A program made the position numbers and the translations under genes. Source: Bacteroidales bacterium UBA3764 (lineage in GTDB: Bacteria; Bacteroidota; Bacteroidia; Bacteroidales; UBA932). From it: DNA of 19,360 nt. The stretch lies in contig DFFY01000109.1 of NCBI GenBank assembly GCA_002371115.1, positions 1 through 19,360 of the forward strand, written 5' to 3'. Positions within the stretch are counted from its first letter, which is position 1. Each line of letters begins with the position of its first letter. Positions 15,405 to 19,360 of the stretch are shown in pieces. The notes beneath the pieces were generated by a model that saw nothing but the letters and a program-made list of their open reading frames with translations, had not been told where the DNA came from and made no database searches.

Positions 15405-15884
15405 ATGGACGAAAGATTGAAACTTGACTGCAAGAACCCCTTCCGCATCGGGAACTGGGTAACCGACATCTTCGGGCACGTCATGCAGATACGAAGCCTG
15501 CGCGGACCCTATGCAACGGGGCGCTATATCGATGAGGACGGAACACTTCACGAGGCCGAAGGACACGTCGACAGGGGAATCGGATGCATTGAACTGGAAC
15601 CGGGAATCCTTGAAAAACTCGGTTTCAAGAAAAACAAGTACGGTGACTGGTTCCTCGTCCTTCACGAAAACGGCGACCTTAACGAGGAGACTATCAAAAT
15701 GATGCTTGACGGGCTTATCCCGTTCGTGGGGTACTCTGTCGAAAAAAGACAGCTTCGCATCAAAGCCGTTACACACCAAGGGGGAAATGACATGTACGTG
15801 TCCTGCGATTTCGTGCATGAACTGCAAAATGCGCTCTTTGAGGCGCATATATATAGGGATTTCGACCTCCTTGAGGAAGAATAA
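15405..15884 (+). CDS. Hypothetical protein of the 'RIGNWV...HELQNA' type
   Basis: A 159-aa protein from ATG 15405; an earlier in-frame ATG at 15336 lies inside the previous gene. It has the sequence pattern 'RIGNWV', then 'IELEPGILEKLGF', then 'VHELQNALFE', which recurs in small uncharacterised proteins of Bacteroidales phages and mobile elements. No catalytic motif is visible. It is coupled to the gene upstream (4-bp gap). Function unknown. Confidence 0.75.
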   Translation: MDERLKLDCKNPFRIGNWVTDIFGHVMQIRSLRGPYATGRYIDEDGTLHEAEGHVDRGIGCIELEPGILEKLGFKKNKYGDWFLVLHENGDLNEETIKMMLDGLIPFVGYSVEKRQLRIKAVTHQGGNDMYVSCDFVHELQNALFEAHIYRDFDLLEEE

Positions 15885-15920
15885 TTCTACAATCAAAAAG
15901 CAAAGAAAACGAGTTGAGAT

Positions 15921-16124
15921 ATGGTAGAAACGCTAAAGAAAATCGACCCGAACGGACGATACTCTCCGAAACAGACCTGGGAGATACTGGGCATCAGCAA
16001 GTCGGCCCTGTATGAGTACGATAAGAATGGTTTTATCAAACACGAGCTCCTTCCACATAACGGAAGGCGTGTCTACAGGGGGAAAAATATTACGGCCTTC
16101 CACGAAGCTATTGTGAAAATTTGA
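15921..16124 (+). CDS. Excisionase-like MerR/AlpA-type HTH protein
   Basis: A 67-aa protein with a winged-helix pattern of the excisionase kind: 'YSPKQTWEILGISKSALYEYDKNGFIKHELL' followed by a wing 'NGRRVYRGKNITAFHEA'. Such small DNA-bending proteins direct tyrosine recombinases toward excision. It is convergent with the integrase gene, 185 bp away. It ends the rightward gene series, so excision may be linked to expression of the alpha-CTD module. A regulator of transfer genes is the alternative. Confidence 0.8.
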   Translation: MVETLKKIDPNGRYSPKQTWEILGISKSALYEYDKNGFIKHELLPHNGRRVYRGKNITAFHEAIVKI

Positions 16125-16171
16125 CCACCCAAAAATCTTATGCTTGGAGACCCAAATTACAATCTGATTAA

Positions 16172-16199
16172 TTGTGTATGTCATTGGTTTCTATATTTG
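16172..16199 (+). promoter_or_regulatory. Promoter-like site antisense to the integrase
   Basis: TATATTTG at 16192-16199 matches the -7 box exactly, with TTG at 16172-16174 at a short 17-nt spacing. It lies in the 185-bp gap between the excisionase-like gene and the integrase gene end. A transcript would run into the integrase gene from its 3' end. No convincing coding frame follows. Confidence 0.4.
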
Positions 16200-16309
16200 G
16201 AAATACCGTAAAAACCTCCCTACACCTACCCCACGAGCCGATTTTCCGCTTTTCACTGAAAGGTACGTATATGGGGTGCCAACGGCTTTCCCCAGGATTG
16301 ACAGGTTCT

Positions 16310-17611
16310 CTACTCGTTGCTGAGACAGATGGCGTCAATAACTTTCCGATTGGCATTATCAATCAGTATCGGATCAATGGATATATATATGTCGGTTACC
16401 GTGTCGCTGGCCCACGCATGTCCCATAGCCTTACCATTAATGTCTTTAGCAACGCCAAGATTCGCTGCTACGGACGACCATGTGTGACGAGCCCAATATG
16501 TTGACAACTCAGGGAAAAGCGGTTCCCCTGATGGCCGCTGGCGGTTTTCGTAGTGAATCCCGATTTTCTTCAGCGCATCATTCATATGATGAAGGTAATT
16601 TCGATAATCCTTATAGCGGTCGCACGGAGAAAGGAGAAATGACTTTCCGCGGTATCTCTTAATGATAGCCAGTGCTTCTGGCTCAACCTTGATACTATAC
16701 GGCGTTCCGGTTTTCCTGCGGTCGTACTCCAGACGCCCTGAGCGCAATTGAGATGGGCGCGCTGTCAACAGGTCCACGGCGTTAATGCCGATCAGGTAGA
16801 CCATTAACATGAACATATCCCGGTATTCCCTCTGCCATTCTGGTAATTCAATGTCCTTCAATACACGGACCTGCTCCAGAGTAAGGGCGCGTTTTCGGGG
16901 GTGCTTGTCGCTTTCGATGCGGAATTTCTTCCGCCCATCACGCCGGGAACTGACACGCGAGAACGGATACTCAATCTTCAAACCGTCCTCAATGGCTGCA
17001 TTAAAGACGGCACGAATATTACGCATGTTGATGCTCCTGGAGTTAACTCCGTTTGTTGGGCTCATCCACTCATCGAAAGACCTCAACCACCCAGCGTCTA
17101 TCTCACCGAAAGTGAGAACATCCGGGTCTTCTCCCTTCTCCTGGCAGTAACGTTCGATAAGCTTCTTTGTGCGAAGGTAGATGTCTCTAGTCCCTTTCTT
17201 TAACTGGTCTTCCATGATGGAGGTGTAGTAAGGAAGGAAACGGGAACTTGAGTCCTTCACCTCGGCACGCCCTTGACTCGGTTCGCCAACTAAATTATTT
17301 CTGTCGGCTTCAAGGAGCATATTCCGCAATACTGTAGCGCTTTCCGCCCTTGCAGCTTTCCCACCAACGATAAATAGTTCAAGAATCCGTTTAAGCCTCT
17401 CAAATTTCTCTTCTATAATTTTCTCCCTGACTCCCTTACGCCGTTGCCCTTCAAGCATCGCCTGGAGGTCTATCCACTGGCTCTCGTTAAGATGATATCC
17501 AGACGGGATAAAGGCCGTCTGCCCCTTATGCGACACGGTAAACACCAACGGGTAGGAATCCGTCCCGTCGAGAGAACGGCGTGTGTCTAATTTCAGGCTT
17601 ATTTTTGGCAT
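16310..17611 (-). CDS. Tyrosine recombinase (integrase), Bacteroidetes type
   Basis: A 433-aa protein. The start ATG 17611 is chosen because the promoter-like box at 17669-17676 lies downstream of the only longer start (17731). Residues 1-110 are an arm-binding-like region, about 120-225 a SAM-like core-binding domain, and about 240-430 the catalytic domain. Box II residues are R375-H376 ('YWARHTW') and H398 ('MGHA'), the beta-hairpin lysine is K300, and Y409 is the nucleophile. At the place of the first catalytic Arg stands Asn277 ('LIGINAVDLL'); this GIN form recurs in Bacteroidetes integrases as I recall them. It lies beside the interrupted tRNA-Gly and is the enzyme expected to have integrated the element there. 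Confidence 0.93.
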   Translation of the reverse strand: MPKISLKLDTRRSLDGTDSYPLVFTVSHKGQTAFIPSGYHLNESQWIDLQAMLEGQRRKGVREKIIEEKFERLKRILELFIVGGKAARAESATVLRNMLLEADRNNLVGEPSQGRAEVKDSSSRFLPYYTSIMEDQLKKGTRDIYLRTKKLIERYCQEKGEDPDVLTFGEIDAGWLRSFDEWMSPTNGVNSRSINMRNIRAVFNAAIEDGLKIEYPFSRVSSRRDGRKKFRIESDKHPRKRALTLEQVRVLKDIELPEWQREYRDMFMLMVYLIGINAVDLLTARPSQLRSGRLEYDRRKTGTPYSIKVEPEALAIIKRYRGKSFLLSPCDRYKDYRNYLHHMNDALKKIGIHYENRQRPSGEPLFPELSTYWARHTWSSVAANLGVAKDINGKAMGHAWASDTVTDIYISIDPILIDNANRKVIDAICLSNE

Positions 17612-17638
17612 GATTTGTTCTGGTTTATTCGCTGTAAT

Positions 17639-17660
17639 TTGCAAGTTTTTTGCAAGTTTT
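17639..17660. repeat. Two exact 11-nt tandem repeats in the integrase leader
   Basis: TTGCAAGTTTT occurs twice without gap, so the copies lie about one helical turn apart on the same DNA face. They fall just downstream of the expected integrase transcription start, which suits an operator or a recombinase arm site. Confidence 0.65.
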
Positions 17661-17668
17661 TCGTGATG

Positions 17669-17699
17669 CAAATGTACTAAAAAGAGCAATTCTGGACAA
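17669..17699 (-). promoter_or_regulatory. Integrase promoter
   Basis: On the minus strand TTG (17699-17697) and TACATTTG (17676-17669), with a 20-nt spacer, fit the Bacteroidetes consensus. Transcription would start near 17662, about 50 nt before ATG 17611. Confidence 0.6.
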
Positions 17700-17836
17700 T
17701 AATAGACACTTTTGTACGGTATATAATACATTACTGTGTCAAATACTGTTTATTTATTTTGCATACAAACAACGATAAAACGCTGATTTACAGCAGTAAA
17801 AAAAATTGTAAATATTTATCTTAGAAAACTGGATAA

Positions 17837-17856
17837 CTTCGGCTTGGGAAGCCAAC
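17837..17856. other. Probable attachment-site junction of the element
   Basis: The break between tRNA and element falls at or just after the anticodon arm. GGCTT-GGG-AAGCC (17841-17853) is symmetric, as often seen at tyrosine recombinase crossover cores. The exact core needs the other junction, which lies outside the window. Confidence 0.5.
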
Positions 17857-17881
17857 GCTCTACCAACTGAGCTAATCTCGC
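17837..17881 (-). tRNA. 5' half of tRNA-Gly(CCC), interrupted by the element
   Basis: From 17881 leftward the minus strand reads acceptor GCGAGAT, D arm TTAGCTCAGTTGGTAGAGC, and anticodon stem TTGGC/GCCGA around TTCCCAA, which gives anticodon CCC (17848-17846). Then the similarity stops: no variable loop and T arm with GTTCGA follow, nor the matching 3' acceptor strand. The gene is therefore a 5' fragment, not an intact tRNA. The missing half should be at the other, unseen end of the element. Confidence 0.85.
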
Positions 17882-17891
17882 AATGGGAATG

Positions 17892-17899
17892 CAAATATA
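17892..17899 (-). promoter_or_regulatory. -7 box of the interrupted tRNA-Gly
   Basis: TATATTTG on the minus strand, 10 bp before the tRNA 5' end, matches TAnnTTTG exactly. The promoter still stands and now points through the tRNA fragment toward the integrase. Confidence 0.6.
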
Positions 17900-17911
17900 A
17901 GGAAAATTTCT

Positions 17912-17919
17912 TAATTTTG
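17912..17919 (+). promoter_or_regulatory. -7 box of hisS
   Basis: TAATTTTG matches TAnnTTTG and lies 16 bp before the hisS ATG. It is back to back with the tRNA-Gly promoter, so hisS expression should not depend on the element. Confidence 0.5.
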
Positions 17920-17935
17920 TAAAAAATTTGAAACA

Positions 17936-19279
17936 ATGTCTGTACAGAAGCCTACCATACCTAAAGGGACCCGCGACTTCGGCCAAATGGAAATGGCCCG
18001 ACGCAATTATATTTTCGACACCATCCGCAGCGTTTTCCGCGCCTATGGCTATCAGCAGATAGAAACGCCCGCCATGGAGAACCTCTCCACCCTGCTGGGA
18101 AAATACGGCGAGGAAGGAGACAAACTCCTGTTCCGCATTCAGAACAGCGGTGAAAAGGCGGCGCTGGCTCCGGAAAAGGGCCTTCGCTATGACCTTACCG
18201 TGCCTTTCGCCCGCTTTGTGGTGCAGCACCAGAGTGAGATTTCCTTCCCGTTCAAGCGTTTCCAGATTCAGCCGGTATGGCGCGCAGACCGTCCCCAGAA
18301 GGGCCGCTACCGCGAGTTCTACCAGTGCGACGTAGATGTCATTGGCACGCGTTCGCAGCTGAATGAGCTGGAACTGGTACAGATGGTCGATGCCGTCTTT
18401 GGCAAGCTGGGCGTCCGCGTGGGCATCCACATCAACAACCGCAAGGTGCTCACCGGCTTTGCGGAGATTGCCGGCGCCCCGGACAAGGTGGTGGACATCA
18501 CCGTCGCTATAGACAAACTGGATAAAATCGGCCTGGAAAAGGTGAAGGAAGAAATGGCGGGAAAGGGCCTCTCGGAGCAGGGCATCGCCGTCATCGGGCA
18601 AATTCTGTCGCTGGAAGGCAGTTTTGCCGATAAACTGGGCGCCATGCGGCAGCTGTTTCAGGGCGGCAGCGCCTCCGGCATCAGCTCAGAGACGGGCCTG
18701 AAGGGCCTGGACGAGGTAGAGGAGCTCTTCGGGCTCATCGACGCCGTAGGTATCAAAGCGCCCGTGGAGCTGGACCTCTCGCTCGCGCGCGGCCTTAATT
18801 ATTATACGGGCGCCATCTTTGAAGTCAAGGCCCTGGACTGGGAGATTGGCAGCATCTGCGGCGGCGGCCGCTACGACAACCTTACAGGCATCTTCGGCCT
18901 GCCGGATCTCTCCGGCGTGGGCATTTCCTTCGGCGCGGACCGCATTTACGACGTCCTCACCGGCCTGGAGCTCTTCCCCGCAGCGCTGGGGCAGGCCACC
19001 ACCCTCCTTTTTGCCGTGATGGGGGCCGATGAACTCCGCTACGTGCTTCCCATCGCCCGGGACCTCCGTGCGGCGGGCGTCGCCGTAGAAGTGTATCCGG
19101 ACGCCGTGAAACTCCGCAAGCAGTTTGAGTACGCCGAGCGGAAGGGCATTCCGTTCATTTCAATCAACGGGTCTTCCGAAATGGAGGCGGGCACCGTAAA
19201 TCTAAAGAATCTGCAAAGCGGTGAGCAAAAGGCGTTTAAGGCCTCTGAGATGCAGAAAATTCTGAATTTTCTCAAATAA
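17936..19279 (+). CDS. hisS: Histidyl-tRNA synthetase
   Basis: A 447-aa class II synthetase that charges tRNA-His in the cytoplasm. Class II motif 2 is seen at about 107-137 ('FQIQPVWRADRPQKGRYREF' then 'YQCDVDVIG'), the histidine-specific HisA motif at 284-292 ('ARGLNYYTG'), and motif 3 at about 327-341 ('GVGISFGADRIYDV'). The C-terminal 90 residues are the anticodon-binding domain. Length is normal and the gene is intact. It is chromosomal, immediately outside the element junction. Confidence 0.98.
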   Translation: MSVQKPTIPKGTRDFGQMEMARRNYIFDTIRSVFRAYGYQQIETPAMENLSTLLGKYGEEGDKLLFRIQNSGEKAALAPEKGLRYDLTVPFARFVVQHQSEISFPFKRFQIQPVWRADRPQKGRYREFYQCDVDVIGTRSQLNELELVQMVDAVFGKLGVRVGIHINNRKVLTGFAEIAGAPDKVVDITVAIDKLDKIGLEKVKEEMAGKGLSEQGIAVIGQILSLEGSFADKLGAMRQLFQGGSASGISSETGLKGLDEVEELFGLIDAVGIKAPVELDLSLARGLNYYTGAIFEVKALDWEIGSICGGGRYDNLTGIFGLPDLSGVGISFGADRIYDVLTGLELFPAALGQATTLLFAVMGADELRYVLPIARDLRAAGVAVEVYPDAVKLRKQFEYAERKGIPFISINGSSEMEAGTVNLKNLQSGEQKAFKASEMQKILNFLK

Positions 19280-19281
19280 AA

Positions 19282-19313
19282 TTTGGTTTTTCCGGAAAAA
19301 GTACCTACCTTTG
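19282..19313 (+). promoter_or_regulatory. Promoter of tRNA-Met
   Basis: TTTG (19282-19285), a 20-nt spacer and TACCTTTG (19306-19313) fit the Bacteroidetes consensus, 10 bp before the tRNA. The spacer contains the palindrome TTTTTCCGGAAAAA (19287-19300), which may also serve as the hisS terminator. Confidence 0.75.
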
Positions 19314-19323
19314 CAATCCACAT

Positions 19324-19360
19324 CGCGGAGTAGAGCAGTTGGTAGCTCGTCGGGCTCATA
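19324..19360 (+). tRNA. tRNA-Met(CAT), 3' part beyond window
   Basis: Acceptor CGCGGAG, D arm with GAGC/GCTC and AGTTGGTA, anticodon stem TCGGG and loop CTCATA are in place; the anticodon is CAT. The window ends inside the anticodon loop. Elongator, initiator or lysidine-modified Ile cannot be separated without the rest, but the sequence most resembles elongator Met. Confidence 0.85.

Larger units (their letters stand above)
1..17836. mobile_element. Integrated mobile element (right-hand portion)
   Basis: The region carries a tyrosine recombinase, an excisionase-like HTH gene, a primase-like gene, a giant multidomain gene of the kind seen on phages and conjugative elements, an AbiEi-like gene and two IS-type nuclease genes. 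It stops at a tRNA-Gly gene that is cut after its anticodon stem at about 17837. Beyond that point are the housekeeping gene hisS and a tRNA-Met. Integration into a tRNA next to the integrase gene is the classic layout of an integrative element. No relaxase, type IV coupling protein or capsid gene is in view, so whether it is an ICE, a mobilizable island or a prophage cannot be decided. The left end lies outside the window. Confidence 0.75.

Noticed and set aside
16172..16504. Plus-strand 110-codon frame at the integrase 3' end
   Set aside because: It overlaps the integrase in antisense and has no protein-like pattern; only the promoter-like box is kept.

Overview
The window looks like DNA from a Bacteroidales-type bacterium. 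Several upstream regions carry the Bacteroidetes promoter pattern TTTG-N19/20-TAnnTTTG (for example 7533-7563, 10588-10618 and 19282-19313). The integrase, primase-like and lipoprotein genes also read as Bacteroidetes families. The genus cannot be fixed from the sequence.

Positions 1 to about 17836 belong to one integrated mobile element whose left end lies outside the window. From about 17837 rightward the DNA is host chromosome: the 5' half of a tRNA-Gly(CCC) gene, hisS, and the start of a tRNA-Met gene. The element appears to have entered the tRNA-Gly gene in its anticodon arm, and its tyrosine recombinase and small excisionase-like gene lie beside this junction.

Layout from left to right. 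(a) A minus-strand operon runs from a near-perfect promoter at 7533-7563: a long structured leader with a 32-bp perfect palindrome, a zinc-ligand-less CHC2/Toprim primase-like protein, an inserted solo TnpB, an unrecognised 382-aa protein, and the first 764 codons of a very large multidomain protein that runs off the left edge. (b) Divergent from that operon is a regulator built from two tandem copies of one HTH domain. (c) A second divergent pair of promoters lies at about 10572-10618. Leftward it drives a 109-aa protein and a probable surface lipoprotein. Rightward it drives an orphan AbiEi-like protein and a two-membrane-segment protein ending in a well-preserved RNA polymerase alpha C-terminal domain. 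(d) An IscB element (omega RNA plus RuvC/HNH nuclease) sits in the rightward gene series between mirrored terminal hairpins. (e) Two small unknown genes and the excisionase-like gene follow, then the convergent integrase.

The most unusual points are: two apparently catalytically intact OMEGA-type RNA-guided nucleases (TnpB and IscB) in one element with no TnpA in view; a membrane-anchored mimic of the RNA polymerase alpha-CTD that keeps almost all the DNA-contacting residues; a split tRNA-Gly whose promoter points into the integrase; and a duplicated-HTH regulator next to a 32-bp palindrome. All functional statements come from reading the sequence; no database search was possible.
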